Positions 25,258-33,261 of a stretch of DNA of 60,734 bases are shown one piece after another; positions within the stretch are counted from its first letter, which is position 1; each line of letters starts with the position of its first letter. Location of the stretch: the NCBI GenBank assembly GCA_003220155.1, contig QHRO01000240.1, positions 1 through 60,734 of the forward strand, written 5' to 3'. This DNA comes from Verrucomicrobiota bacterium (lineage in GTDB: Bacteria; Verrucomicrobiota; Verrucomicrobiia; Chthoniobacterales; UBA10450). The position numbers and the translations under genes were made by a program. The notes beneath the pieces are model-generated. The model did no database searches. It saw only the letters and a program-made list of their open reading frames with translations, and was not told the DNA's origin.

Positions 25258-25869
25258 ATGGCTGAAGCGAACGAACCAAAAAAAGAAACTGTCCGAATTA
25301 CTCTTCCCCCTGGCCGTGGAGACGCCGCCGCGCCCGAGGAGCACGATACCGTTCGAATCAATCTTCCGTCGCGGCCGCCTACCTCGGAACCTACGCCAAC
25401 CGCGGTGCCCCCCTTGGTATCAAGGCCAGGCACAGTTCCAATTCCCAGACCGCCGGTGGCGCAGAATCCATTGCCCACACCCCCGGTCGGAGGCGTCCCT
25501 GCACCGCGCACGGTACTGCCACCGCCTCCTCCTCCGCCAGTTACCAAAACACCTTTGCCTCGGCCGAGTGGAACAACCGCCGGAGCGTCAGCGCCAAGGC
25601 CAACTGCAGCCACAACTCCTCTGACCAAGGAAACGGCGCGCATTAGCATCCTACCCGATCCGCCGAAGCCAATGCCGGCGAAGATGTCAAAGACTCAGCC
25701 GCTCATTACCGCTACGGCCACACCAGTTGCGCCGCCGACCGCGCCTGTGACCATCGCCCCTGCAGCACCACAGCCGGTCCTCAATGTCATCCCAGTGCCG
25801 CTTTGCTGGGGATTGGTGGTGGTGTCAGCCGCCATTTTGATCATTGAGATTTGGAATTATATTTCGTGA
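25258..25869 (+). CDS. Proline-rich single-pass membrane protein with repeated ETVRI motifs
   Basis: About 203 residues from the ATG at MAEANEPKKETVRI; an earlier ATG at 25204 is possible. It has three spaced variants of one short motif (KKETVRITLPP, EHDTVRINLPS, KETARISILPD) set in a Pro/Thr/Ala-rich disordered chain. A C-terminal membrane helix follows (CWGLVVVSAAILIIEIW). The layout is that of a tail-anchored protein with a cytoplasmic disordered domain. The repeated T-V/A-R-I motif may be a binding or phosphorylation site, which is inference. It overlaps the trxA start by one base. I do not know a characterised homolog. Confidence 0.7.
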   Translation: MAEANEPKKETVRITLPPGRGDAAAPEEHDTVRINLPSRPPTSEPTPTAVPPLVSRPGTVPIPRPPVAQNPLPTPPVGGVPAPRTVLPPPPPPPVTKTPLPRPSGTTAGASAPRPTAATTPLTKETARISILPDPPKPMPAKMSKTQPLITATATPVAPPTAPVTIAPAAPQPVLNVIPVPLCWGLVVVSAAILIIEIWNYIS

Positions 25870-26192
25870 TGGAAAACACCGTCACGCTTACCGAATCGAA
25901 CTTTGATCGCGAAGTAAACAACAGCGAGAAGCCCGTCCTGGTTGATTTCTGGGCGGAATGGTGCGGCCCCTGCAAGCTAATCGCGCCGCTCATCGATGAA
26001 ATCGCGCGCGAAAAAGGCGACGCCATCAAAGTGGGTAAGGTGAATATCGACGAGAATCAGAATCTCTCCTTCAAATTCAACATCCGCGCGATTCCTACCC
26101 TCCTGATCTTCAAGAACGGGCAAGTGCGCGATCAGGTCACTGGCATGACGAGCAAGAAGGATTTAGTCGGCCGGATCGAAGCGCTGTCGTAA
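25869..26192 (+). CDS. trxA: Thioredoxin
   Basis: A 107-residue classical thioredoxin that reduces protein disulfides in the cytoplasm. The active site is WAEWCGPCK (Cys32, Cys35). FNIRAIPTLLIFKNG supplies the cis-Pro loop (IPT), and the length is exactly that of the family. The start ATG overlaps the stop of the upstream proline-rich gene (TGATG), so translation is probably coupled. The stop codon lies inside a strong hairpin. The assignment is secure; there may be further trx genes elsewhere. Confidence 0.95.
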   Translation: MENTVTLTESNFDREVNNSEKPVLVDFWAEWCGPCKLIAPLIDEIAREKGDAIKVGKVNIDENQNLSFKFNIRAIPTLLIFKNGQVRDQVTGMTSKKDLVGRIEALS

Positions 26193-26216
26193 AATTTCGC
26201 GCTGCGAAATTTTACG
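26188..26216 (+). terminator. Hairpin after trxA
   Basis: A perfect 12-bp stem, CGTAAAATTTCG/CGAAATTTTACG, with a 5-base loop contains the trxA stop codon. No long T run follows, so termination is likely but not certain. Confidence 0.55.
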
Positions 26217-26284
26217 GTGAGAGGTGGGGCGCGCAAATCTTTTACTTCTCACTAATGACTATTCACTTCTCACCTTTGAAGAAA

Positions 26285-26358
<74 letters not shown>

Positions 26359-26420
26359 TGGTGCGGGACGTGACTATAATTGGCGGCCGGGGCGATCACA
26401 ACATCGCAACGAATACCCCC

Positions 26421-26554
26421 TCATCCCGAGCGACAGTCGCTTGCCACGCCGTAGCCTTACGCGAAGGGTGGGAGGGATCCCGCCAAGTTACCTTAAAGGT
26501 TTCGCCTCGGGATCCCTCGGTCCGAGCCGGACTGGCGGTGTTGCTCGGGATGAC
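26421..26554. repeat. Family A palindrome, long form
   Basis: It runs from TCATCCCGAGCGACAGTCGC to GTTGCTCGGGATGAC and contains the internal segments CCGTAGCCTTACGCG and TCCGAGCCGGACTGG. It lies between the tRNA and rplS. Confidence 0.75.
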
Positions 26555-26560
26555 CGAAGA

Positions 26561-26902
26561 CTACTCCCGCACCGCGGTCGCTTCCTTGCCTTTGCGAGTG
26601 CGCAGATAGTTGAGCTTGGCCCGGCGGGCGCGGCCTTCTTTTTCCACTTCTACTTTGGCAATGCGCGGAGAATGGAGCGGAAATACACGCTCGACTCCTT
26701 CACCATAGGAAATACGGCGGACGGTAAAGGTTTCGTTCAGACCGCGACCCTTTCGACCAATGACAATGCCGGCAAAAATTTGAATGCGTTCCTTGTCGCC
26801 TTCCACCACTCGGGTATGGACGCGGACGGAGTCGCCCACTTGAAATGCCGGCAATTCCGTTTTGAACTGGTCTTTCTCGATGGCGTCAATGATGCGGTTC
26901 AT
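26561..26902 (-). CDS. rplS: 50S ribosomal protein L19
   Basis: L19 sits at the interface of the large and small ribosomal subunits. The 113-residue length is normal. The signatures [22 protein letters not shown] and [30 protein letters not shown] are unmistakable. In many bacteria rplS follows trmD and rimM and precedes rnhB; here rnhB is divergent nearby but trmD and rimM are absent. Family A palindromes flank it on both sides. Confidence 0.97.
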   Translation of the reverse strand: MNRIIDAIEKDQFKTELPAFQVGDSVRVHTRVVEGDKERIQIFAGIVIGRKGRGLNETFTVRRISYGEGVERVFPLHSPRIAKVEVEKEGRARRAKLNYLRTRKGKEATAVRE

Positions 26903-26958
26903 GGCAGCTCCTTTCGCGGGCGCTCAATCTCCGCAGATGCGCGCCAAACGCAAGTACC

Positions 26959-27135
26959 GTCATCCCGAGCTGTCCTGTAGCGGCGGTCTATGACCGCCGA
27001 AACCTTAGTAAACGGCGGTCATAGGCCGCCGCTACAGAAGATCCCGTGGGGTCGGCTTAAAGGTAATTTCATCAGGATCCCTCCCAGCCTCCGCGTAAGG
27101 CTACGGCGTCGCAAGCGACTGTCGCTCGGGATGAC
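26959..27135. repeat. Family A palindrome with a nested GTAG-type REPIN (26976-27036)
   Basis: The outer ends GTCATCCCGAGC and GCTCGGGATGAC belong to family A. Inside the left arm lies a complete REPIN: TGTAG-CGGCGGTCTATGACCGCCG, a spacer, CGGCGGTCATAGGCCGCCG-CTACA. The right arm carries GGCTACGGCGTCGCAAGCGACTGTC, matching the long-form element at 26421. Confidence 0.85.
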
Positions 27136-27177
27136 GAGTTACTGGCACAAAATAAATCTGTAGATAATCTTTGGCCG

Positions 27178-27876
27178 ATGTACCGGCGCTGCGGTTTTCG
27201 TTACGAAAAAAAACTGCGCACCCTCGGTATCCTTCGCATCGCGGGAATTGATGAAGCGGGCCGCGGCGCGCTAGCCGGTCCGGTGGTGGCCGCGGCCGTG
27301 ATTTTGCCAGAGAAATTCCGGCATCGAAAATTAAAAGACTCGAAACAACTCCTACCCGAGCTGCGCCAGGAAATCTACGACGAGCTGGTGTCGCGCGACG
27401 ACATTATTTGGAGCATCGGGGTAGTCGACTCCATCGAGATCGATCAAATTAATATTTTGCGCGCGACCCACAAAGCGATGCGCTTCGCCCTCGAGGGGCT
27501 GAGCGGGCCGCCCAATCATGTGCTAATCGACGGACTTCCGGTCTCGCCCTTCCCGCTCCCTCAAACGGCGATTATCGATGGTGATTGCATTAGTCTCTCC
27601 ATCGCCGCTGCCAGCGTGATCGCGAAAGTGACGCGCGACCGTTTAATGCGTGAGTTTTGCGCGCGATTCCCGGAGTATTGTTTCGGCCAGCACAAGGGCT
27701 ACGGCACCGAACTTCACCTCATCAAACTTCATGAACACGGGCCTTGTCCAATCCATCGCCGATCTTTCGAGCCGGTGGCGCAACCGCTTCTCGCGCTCGA
27801 GTTAGTGTCATGTCGAGCAACCATGCCAGTCCGGCTCGGACCCGAGACATCTCTAATTTCTCGCGAAGAAAACTAG
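27178..27876 (+). CDS. rnhB: Ribonuclease HII
   Basis: RNase HII removes ribonucleotides from DNA. Catalytic residues are visible in GIDEAGRGALAGP (Asp25, Glu26), the VLIDGLPV Asp and the DGDCISLSIAAASVIAKVTRDR block. The enzyme body ends around HRRSFEPV. The last 20 or so residues (SCRATMPVRLGPETSL...) are encoded by a palindromic element at 27807. The ancestral end is still readable downstream in a 45-bp duplicate (28019-28063), which would give EPVAQPLLTLEEII and a stop. The catalytic domain is intact, so the protein is probably active with a new tail. Confidence 0.95.
   Translation: MYRRCGFRYEKKLRTLGILRIAGIDEAGRGALAGPVVAAAVILPEKFRHRKLKDSKQLLPELRQEIYDELVSRDDIIWSIGVVDSIEIDQINILRATHKAMRFALEGLSGPPNHVLIDGLPVSPFPLPQTAIIDGDCISLSIAAASVIAKVTRDRLMREFCARFPEYCFGQHKGYGTELHLIKLHEHGPCPIHRRSFEPVAQPLLALELVSCRATMPVRLGPETSLISREEN
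27756..27800 (+). repeat. Left copy of the 45-bp rnhB/yraN direct repeat
   Basis: TCGCCGATCTTTCGAGCCGG... matches 28019-28063 at 43 of 45 positions by eye. It encodes the end of the RNase HII domain. Confidence 0.8.
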
Positions 27877-27942
27877 AGATTGAAAGCCTGGCCTCACCGA
27901 CTGCGTCGCCTGCGTTGCAGCCTCCACTTCGGTAGGAATGAC
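27807..27942. repeat. GTCAT...ATGAC-ended palindromic element between rnhB and yraN
   Basis: It begins GTCATGTCGAGC and ends CTTCGGTAGGAATGAC, as in a diverged family A element. It contains AGTCCGGCTCGGACC, also seen at 26519, 48169 and 60088. It supplies the present rnhB C terminus and stop. Confidence 0.65.
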
Positions 27943-27993
27943 AGATCGCTTGATACTGCACCGCAGGTTCGCTTGAATTGCCAATCGCATCCG

Positions 27994-28452
27994 ATGAATA
28001 CCCGCTTTAGCCGTTCTCTCGCCGATCTTTCGAGCCGGTGGCGCAGCCGCTTCTCACGCTCGAAGAAATTATCTGAGCATCTGCGGCTCGGTGCGCGCGG
28101 GGAAAAACTGGCCTGCGCCTTTCTCCGGCGGCAAGGCTACAGAATTCTTTATCGCAACTTCCGGGCGCGCCGTGGCGGCGAAGTTGATATCATTTGCCGC
28201 GATCGCGACACCCTTGTCTTCGTCGAAGTAAAAACGCGCACTCGCGAAGATTTTGGGCGACCGGTTGAGGCGGTCAACGCTGCGAAACGCAAATTGATTT
28301 CACGCGGGGCCCTGGCCTGGTTGCAGTTGCTGGACAACCCCGACATCCTCGTCCGGTTCGACGTCGTCGAAATTGTACTGGCCGAAGATGGGCAACCGCG
28401 CTTCGAACTAATCCGCGACGCCTTTCCCCTTTCCGCGCCTTACATTTACTAA
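27994..28452 (+). CDS. YraN/UPF0102 family endonuclease-like protein
   Basis: A 152-residue member of the UPF0102 family, which has a restriction-endonuclease-like fold and is often linked to rnhB. The conserved core starts LGARGEKLACAFLRRQGYRIL. It contains the nuclease motif GEVDIICRDRDTLVFVEVKTR (E-D...ExK) and KRKLISRGALAWL. The start MNTRFSRS is used because upstream sequence is repeat DNA. Residues about 9-23 are encoded by the second copy of the rnhB 3'-end repeat in a different frame. So the N-terminal tail is probably not ancestral. Confidence 0.9.
   Translation: MNTRFSRSLADLSSRWRSRFSRSKKLSEHLRLGARGEKLACAFLRRQGYRILYRNFRARRGGEVDIICRDRDTLVFVEVKTRTREDFGRPVEAVNAAKRKLISRGALAWLQLLDNPDILVRFDVVEIVLAEDGQPRFELIRDAFPLSAPYIY
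28019..28063 (+). repeat. Right copy of the 45-bp rnhB/yraN direct repeat
   Basis: It matches 27756-27800. In the rnhB frame it continues to GAAGAAATTATCTGA, which looks like the original rnhB stop. Confidence 0.8.
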
Positions 28453-28466
28453 CCGTTCAGTCGCTC

Positions 28467-28519
28467 GGAACAGAGGTCTGAAGACCTGTGCGCCACACAG
28501 GCTTTCAAACCTGTGTTCC
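28467..28519. repeat. Family D palindrome (GGAACAGAGG...CCTGTGTTCC)
   Basis: It reads GGAACAGAGGTCTGAAGACCTGTGCGCC then ACACAGGCTTTCAAACCTGTGTTCC. It lies between convergent yraN and rsmE and may terminate both. A larger relative is at 33876. Confidence 0.7.
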
Positions 28520-29272
28520 GCTGGGTTTAGCTAGCAATTCGTAGGAAAGCACACTCAAACAATAAATCGCCGCTGTTTCTACCCGCAGAATAATCGGGCC
28601 GAGGGTGATGGGGCGACAGCCGTTGCTCCGGGCCAGATTGAGCTCCGCCGGCGTAAAATCGCCTTCCGGACCGATGCACATCAGGACGCTGGCGGGCCGG
28701 GCGTGATGTTCGCGTTCGTAATCGGCCAACACCGCCTTCAAATGCATCGCGTCGGATTGAAGGGAGCCGATTAAACGAAGTCGTTGCAGTCCCGCGTTAG
28801 CGAAAAAATCGCTGAGCTTCCTTGGCGTTTGCACCGCCGGCAGCCAGTTTTGTCCAGATTGCTTGGCGGCTTCGATCGCGACCTGTTGCCATTTCGCTTG
28901 TTTTTGCGCCGCTTCCTTGGCCTCGAGATGCACGATGGTGCGCTCGGAAATAAGTGGCGCAATCTCGGCCGCTCCGATCTCGACCGCTTTCTGCACGATT
29001 AAATCCATGTTCTTCCCTTTCGGAATGGCCTGCGCCAGTGTGATCTGACAGGGCAGCGGCGGGACCCGCGCCTCGTGCATTTTGCGCAAGAGAATTTCCT
29101 CGCGTGTTACCTTCGCAATCTCGGCGGTGATTTCATGACCGCGACCGTTGAATACCACTACGCGTCCGCCGGGTTGTAGCCGCAGCACATCGCGCGCGTG
29201 ATGCGCTTCCGGTCCCCCTAAAACGAGCGAGTCAGGATTCCAATTTTCCGGGGCGATGTAAAAGCGATGCAT
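28505..29272 (-). CDS. rsmE: 16S rRNA (uracil1498-N3)-methyltransferase
   Basis: RsmE methylates U1498 of 16S rRNA in the decoding centre. The start MHRFYIAPENW is chosen 13 codons inside the ORF, where homologs begin; this gives 255 residues. The N-terminal PUA-like part contains HHARDVLRLQPGGRVVVFNGRG. The SPOUT knot shows QAIPKGKNMDLIVQKAVEIGA, the ERTIVHL segment, and CIGPEGDFTPAELNLA followed by LGPIILRVETAA. It lies downstream of dnaJ, a common neighbour pairing. The assignment is secure. Confidence 0.95.
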   Translation of the reverse strand: MHRFYIAPENWNPDSLVLGGPEAHHARDVLRLQPGGRVVVFNGRGHEITAEIAKVTREEILLRKMHEARVPPLPCQITLAQAIPKGKNMDLIVQKAVEIGAAEIAPLISERTIVHLEAKEAAQKQAKWQQVAIEAAKQSGQNWLPAVQTPRKLSDFFANAGLQRLRLIGSLQSDAMHLKAVLADYEREHHARPASVLMCIGPEGDFTPAELNLARSNGCRPITLGPIILRVETAAIYCLSVLSYELLAKPSGTQV

Positions 29273-29420
29273 GAGGGAAGTTTGATGGTGAGGATTGATG
29301 TAACCGAACAACCTCTCAACAAATCAAATCTTACTACCGCGGATTACGCGGATGACACGGATCGAACCAGAAAATCAGAATTCTTATCTGCGAAATCCGC
29401 GCAATCCGCGGCTGATTCAA

Positions 29421-30560
29421 TTAGCGAAAGAAATCTTTGGCACGATCGAAAAACCTTTTGTGCAAGGGGGTGTTGTCTTCGCCGACGAGGGCGGAGAACT
29501 CCTCCAGTTTGCGGCGTTGCTCCGAATTCAATCGCGTCGGCACTTCCACAATCACCCGCGCCAGCAAGTCACCGCGTCCGCGTCCTTCAACGTTCACAAC
29601 TCCTTTGCCGCGGAGTTTAAAAATCTGTCCGCTTTGGGTGCCAGCTGGAATCTTCACATTCGCCTTACCCTCGAGCGTCGGAACAGGAACCTCGCCGCCA
29701 AGCGCAGCTAACGGAAATGAGATTGGCACCTCGCAATAGAGATCATCTTCATCGCGCTGAAACACCGGGTGCTCCTTAATGTGAAGCACGACGTAGAGAT
29801 CGCCCGGCGGCCCGCCGCGGATGCCGGCTTCGCCATTTCGCGAAGACCGCAGGCGCGAGCCGTTGCCGATACCCGCTGGGATTTTTAATTTGATCCGGCT
29901 GGAATTTTCGACCCGCCCTTCGCCGCCGCATTTGTGACATGGCTTTTCAATAATTTGTCCGGCTCCCCGGCAGCGCGGACAGGTTTGCGACACCTGGAAA
30001 AAACCGCGAGAACTGATCACCTGCCCGCGTCCGCCGCAGGTTGGACAATTGATCGAGCGCGAGCCGGGCTCGGCGCCGTTGCCGTTGCATTGATCGCAGG
30101 TGTCCAGCTTGCGAATTTCGATTTCTTTCTCGGTGCCAAATGCGGCTTCCTCCAGCGTGATCTGCATATCGTAACGCAAATCGGAACCCCGCTGCCGCTC
30201 TTCCGCGCGACCGCCGCCGCCGCCACCACCAAAAAAACTCTCGAAAATTCCGCCGCCACCGCCGCCGAAGACCTCACGGAAAATATCGAACGGATCGTGG
30301 AACCCACCACCGAACCCGGCGGCGCCTTGCGAAAAAGCGGCGTGTCCATATCGATCATACGCGGCACGCTTATCGACGTCGATCAGGACATCGTAGGCCT
30401 CGCCTAGTTCCTTAAATTTTTCCTCGGCGTGCGGATCATTCGGATTCTTGTCCGGATGGAACTTGACCGCGAGCTTGCGATAGGAGCGCTTGATTTCGTC
30501 CTCATGCGCGCCTCGGGCGACACCGAGCACTTCATAATAATCGCGTTTGGTTGTAGGCAT
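29421..30560 (-). CDS. dnaJ: Chaperone protein DnaJ
   Basis: DnaJ delivers substrates to DnaK and stimulates its ATPase. The J domain opens the protein ([13 protein letters not shown]) with the essential HPD at [11 protein letters not shown] very Gly-rich G/F region follows ([20 protein letters not shown]). Four CxxCxGxG zinc repeats follow: [24 protein letters not shown] and CHKCGGEG. A standard C-terminal substrate-binding domain closes the 379-residue protein. It follows grpE on the same strand with a gap of about 140 bases. dnaK is not in the window. Confidence 0.97.
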   Translation of the reverse strand: MPTTKRDYYEVLGVARGAHEDEIKRSYRKLAVKFHPDKNPNDPHAEEKFKELGEAYDVLIDVDKRAAYDRYGHAAFSQGAAGFGGGFHDPFDIFREVFGGGGGGIFESFFGGGGGGGRAEERQRGSDLRYDMQITLEEAAFGTEKEIEIRKLDTCDQCNGNGAEPGSRSINCPTCGGRGQVISSRGFFQVSQTCPRCRGAGQIIEKPCHKCGGEGRVENSSRIKLKIPAGIGNGSRLRSSRNGEAGIRGGPPGDLYVVLHIKEHPVFQRDEDDLYCEVPISFPLAALGGEVPVPTLEGKANVKIPAGTQSGQIFKLRGKGVVNVEGRGRGDLLARVIVEVPTRLNSEQRRKLEEFSALVGEDNTPLHKRFFDRAKDFFR

Positions 30561-30701
30561 TTAGAATAGTGAGCAACAGACAGATAGTGACATGAAAGCA
30601 AGGTTTCTGCCGACCGGTTCTAAGTTCGCACCTCTCTTTTCGCTTCTCTCTTGTTCAAGAAGCGCGCCACGCTATGCCCACAGGGTGCGCGCGCTACCCT
30701 C

Positions 30702-31268
30702 TCACTCATCATTGCTTCCAACGCGCCCGCTCGAAACCACTACCGCCGCTGGCCGCAGAAGCCGATCTTTCAAGCGATAGCCGCGGCGGGTTTGTCGGAT
30801 GACCCGACCTTCGGGAACTTCGTCACTTGGTTCATGGCCGATCGCCTCGTGCAGGTTGGGATCAAATTGTTTTCCAACCGCATCAATTGGTTGCAGTCCA
30901 TTGTCCGCTAGAAAATCGGTAAGTTGTTTAAGGACCATGCTCATGCCGGAATAAATCGGCGAGTGCTTGCCCTCCTCCCGAGCGGCGGACAGTCCGAGCT
31001 CGAAATTATCGACAATCGGGACCAGGCGTTCGAGCAACGAACGATTGGCATACTTAATCCCTTCATCGCGCTCGCGGGCGGCGCGCTTTTTGTAATTCTC
31101 AAAGTCAGCCTGAGTTCGCAATGCCAGATCGCGAAAGCGATCAAGATCGCTTTGCAAACTCGCAACCAGATCCTCCTCCGTAGCTTCTGCCTCATCGGAA
31201 CTGTTTTCTGTCGGTACTGGAGGGGGAATTTTGTCTTCTTCGCGCGGTTCAGGGCTGGTCTTTTTCAT
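30702..31268 (-). CDS. grpE: Nucleotide exchange factor GrpE
   Basis: GrpE releases ADP from DnaK. After a charged disordered N terminus, the long coiled coil contains RDLALRTQADFENYKKRAARER, and the beta-wing ends with FDPNLHEAIGHEPSDEVPEGRVIRQTRRGYRLKDRLLRPA, both diagnostic. Length is 188 residues. The start codon lies 20 bases inside the end of the upstream PP2C phosphatase gene, so the two are translationally coupled. dnaJ follows. Confidence 0.96.
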   Translation of the reverse strand: MKKTSPEPREEDKIPPPVPTENSSDEAEATEEDLVASLQSDLDRFRDLALRTQADFENYKKRAARERDEGIKYANRSLLERLVPIVDNFELGLSAAREEGKHSPIYSGMSMVLKQLTDFLADNGLQPIDAVGKQFDPNLHEAIGHEPSDEVPEGRVIRQTRRGYRLKDRLLRPAAVVVSSGRVGSNDE

Positions 31269-32715
31269 GTTTACGAATGGTAATTAGAGTAATGTCGTCG
31301 TTCTGTGGTTGCGCGCCCACGAAATTGCGCACGTCATCAATTAACCGCGCGATAATGGCCGAAGCGCCGTGAGCCGCGCTCGCCCGCACTGATTGAATCA
31401 TCCGGTCTACGCCGAATTCGAAACCCTCGGCATCCAAAGCTTCCGTCACGCCGTCGGTGTAAAGGACCAGACAATCATCCTGCTCGAGCGAGATGGCAAA
31501 ATCGTTCGTGATCCGATCGAACACACTCCCGCTGTCGATGCCGACGACCATTCCAGGTGGCTTAATTAGTTCGACTGTTTTCTGCGCGCGACGATAGAGC
31601 AATGGTGCATCATGGCCAGCTCGCGCGATCGTGACCGAACCGACGGAATGGTCCACCACCAAATATGCCATGCTAATGAACATGTCCTCTTTGATGTCGG
31701 GATAAAGCTGGCGATTGACTGCCTTTAAAACCTCCGCCGGCGATGGATTTTGCGGCGCCTGACTACGCAAAACGCTTCGGCAGATCGCCATGATCAAGGA
31801 CGCGGGCACGCCTTTGCCGGAAACATCCGCGATCGCCAGGCCGAGGCGATGTTCGTCCACCCGAATGTAGTCAAAGTAATCGCCGCTGACCTGCCGCGCC
31901 GGAATGTTGAGACCGGCAATTTCGAAACCGGGAATGGCCGGCGATTTTTCCGGAAGCAGAATTCGCTGAATGTCGCGCGCGATTTCGAGATCGTGATCGA
32001 GCCGCTTTTTTTCATTCGCTTCGGAGTAAATGATGGCGTTGTAGAGGGCGAAGGCGGATTGCTCGGCGATCGATTTGAAGACGACAAAATCACTCGGCGT
32101 GAATGGCGCGCCCATCGGGCCGTTGCCAACCGCGAGCACGCCCATGTTTTGTTTGCCATAAAGCAAGGCCGTTGCCATCAACGAAGCGGTTCCGAGAGGT
32201 GTCTCACGCAAGCGTGCCAATTCCGGCACGTCCCGCACATCGGCGAGCGAAACCGGTTGCGTCGTCTGCCAGACGGTGCCGATCAAACCTTCGCCAGGTG
32301 GAACAGTATGCATCCGCAAAAATCCTTCCAAGGCAGCGGGGGTAGTCGCGGCCTGGTGCAAAATGTGGCCCGGCACCGGCACGAGTGGCGGACAACCTTT
32401 GGAAAGAAACATCGGCACAAGCTTGTTCCCGCTGCGATCGGTGAGATAGAGCGCGCCCCCGTTAGCGTCGAGAATTCGGGTGGCTCCTTCCACGATCAGC
32501 CGATGCAAATCATGCGGCTTGATCGTTTCTCGAAACGCTTCACCCAGCCCGTGTAAAAAATCGAAGACAAGCGTTTCTTCGACCTGGATTTCCTCCTTCG
32601 AGCGCTCGAGCGCGTGCACCTTGCGCCGTTGGCGGAAGGTGGTAAAAACCCAACCGCAAATCGCAATAGCCAAGAGCGCGTAGAGAAGAGTCGGCCACAT
32701 GAAGTCGGCGGCCAA
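31249..32715 (-). CDS. Membrane-anchored GAF-PP2C (RsbU/SpoIIE-type) serine phosphatase
   Basis: A 488-residue protein with an N-terminal membrane helix (LLYALLAIAICGWVF), a GAF domain (about 70-225) and a C-terminal PPM/SpoIIE phosphatase domain (about 250-480). PP2C features include FDYIRVDEHRLGLAIADVSGKGVPASLIMA and DDCLVLYTDGVTEALD. Such enzymes dephosphorylate STAS anti-anti-sigma factors. The gene directly upstream (one base from this start) encodes a STAS protein, the probable substrate. The start may be TTG 32715 or ATG 32700. grpE overlaps its 3' end by 20 bases. The role is inferred from domains and context. Confidence 0.9.
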   Translation of the reverse strand: MAADFMWPTLLYALLAIAICGWVFTTFRQRRKVHALERSKEEIQVEETLVFDFLHGLGEAFRETIKPHDLHRLIVEGATRILDANGGALYLTDRSGNKLVPMFLSKGCPPLVPVPGHILHQAATTPAALEGFLRMHTVPPGEGLIGTVWQTTQPVSLADVRDVPELARLRETPLGTASLMATALLYGKQNMGVLAVGNGPMGAPFTPSDFVVFKSIAEQSAFALYNAIIYSEANEKKRLDHDLEIARDIQRILLPEKSPAIPGFEIAGLNIPARQVSGDYFDYIRVDEHRLGLAIADVSGKGVPASLIMAICRSVLRSQAPQNPSPAEVLKAVNRQLYPDIKEDMFISMAYLVVDHSVGSVTIARAGHDAPLLYRRAQKTVELIKPPGMVVGIDSGSVFDRITNDFAISLEQDDCLVLYTDGVTEALDAEGFEFGVDRMIQSVRASAAHGASAIIARLIDDVRNFVGAQPQNDDITLITIRKHEKDQP

Positions 32716-32716
32716 C

Positions 32717-33214
32717 TTACTTCTTTACCGGGTTGTCGTGAAGGTCTTGCTTGAGGTAATCGAGAACGTCTTTGAACCGCAAAAGATTTTCCGGCACCGC
32801 TTCACAGAGCGCTTCGTGAGCTGCCAGCATTTCCTTGGCCTGCTCCTTTTTTCCCGGGGTTTTGGGAGCAAGCGCGCCGCATTCCGGAGCGCGCGCGCCG
32901 TTGCTGGAGATTTGGAAAAGTTGATCGAGACCAAGGCCGGTAAGCAATTGGCGGCTGCGTTCGCCGCAATGCACCACCCGAAGATGTCCCTGTCCAAGTT
33001 CCTTTAACCGCAAAGCCAGTCCCGCCATTGTCCCCATGAAAGTGGAATCCATCATCGCGCAATCGAGCAGATCGACCACGAACTCGCGATAGCCGCGGTC
33101 CACCATTTCGCGGGCAAACTGCTTGAAATTGCCGCTGTTCAGAAAATTGCCTTTGCCCTCCACCCGGACCCAGACGGCAGGGCCGCTTACTCCAACCTGA
33201 ATCGACGATTCCAC
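32717..33214 (-). CDS. STAS-domain protein, probable anti-sigma factor antagonist
   Basis: A 165-residue protein. The N-terminal 110 residues form a STAS domain with the conserved phosphoacceptor neighbourhood MMDSTFMGTMAG (Ser57 probable). LGQGHLRVVHCGERSRQLLTGLGLDQLFQI supplies the typical C-terminal STAS strand and helix. An extra C-terminal stretch of about 55 residues is helical and charged, longer than usual. The upstream part of that tail (NGARAPECGALAPKTPG) is GC-rich and could be repeat-derived. It is immediately followed by the PP2C phosphatase. No RsbW-type kinase is in the window. Confidence 0.85.
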   Translation of the reverse strand: MESSIQVGVSGPAVWVRVEGKGNFLNSGNFKQFAREMVDRGYREFVVDLLDCAMMDSTFMGTMAGLALRLKELGQGHLRVVHCGERSRQLLTGLGLDQLFQISSNGARAPECGALAPKTPGKKEQAKEMLAAHEALCEAVPENLLRFKDVLDYLKQDLHDNPVKK

Positions 33215-33261
33215 AGTTAACTATAGAAAGTTATGAACTTTAATCCTGACAGTCAAACGGA

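Noticed and set aside
26441-26980. Plus-strand ORF of 179 aa across the tRNA-rplS gap
   Set aside because: It is antisense to rplS and translates palindromic repeat DNA at both ends.
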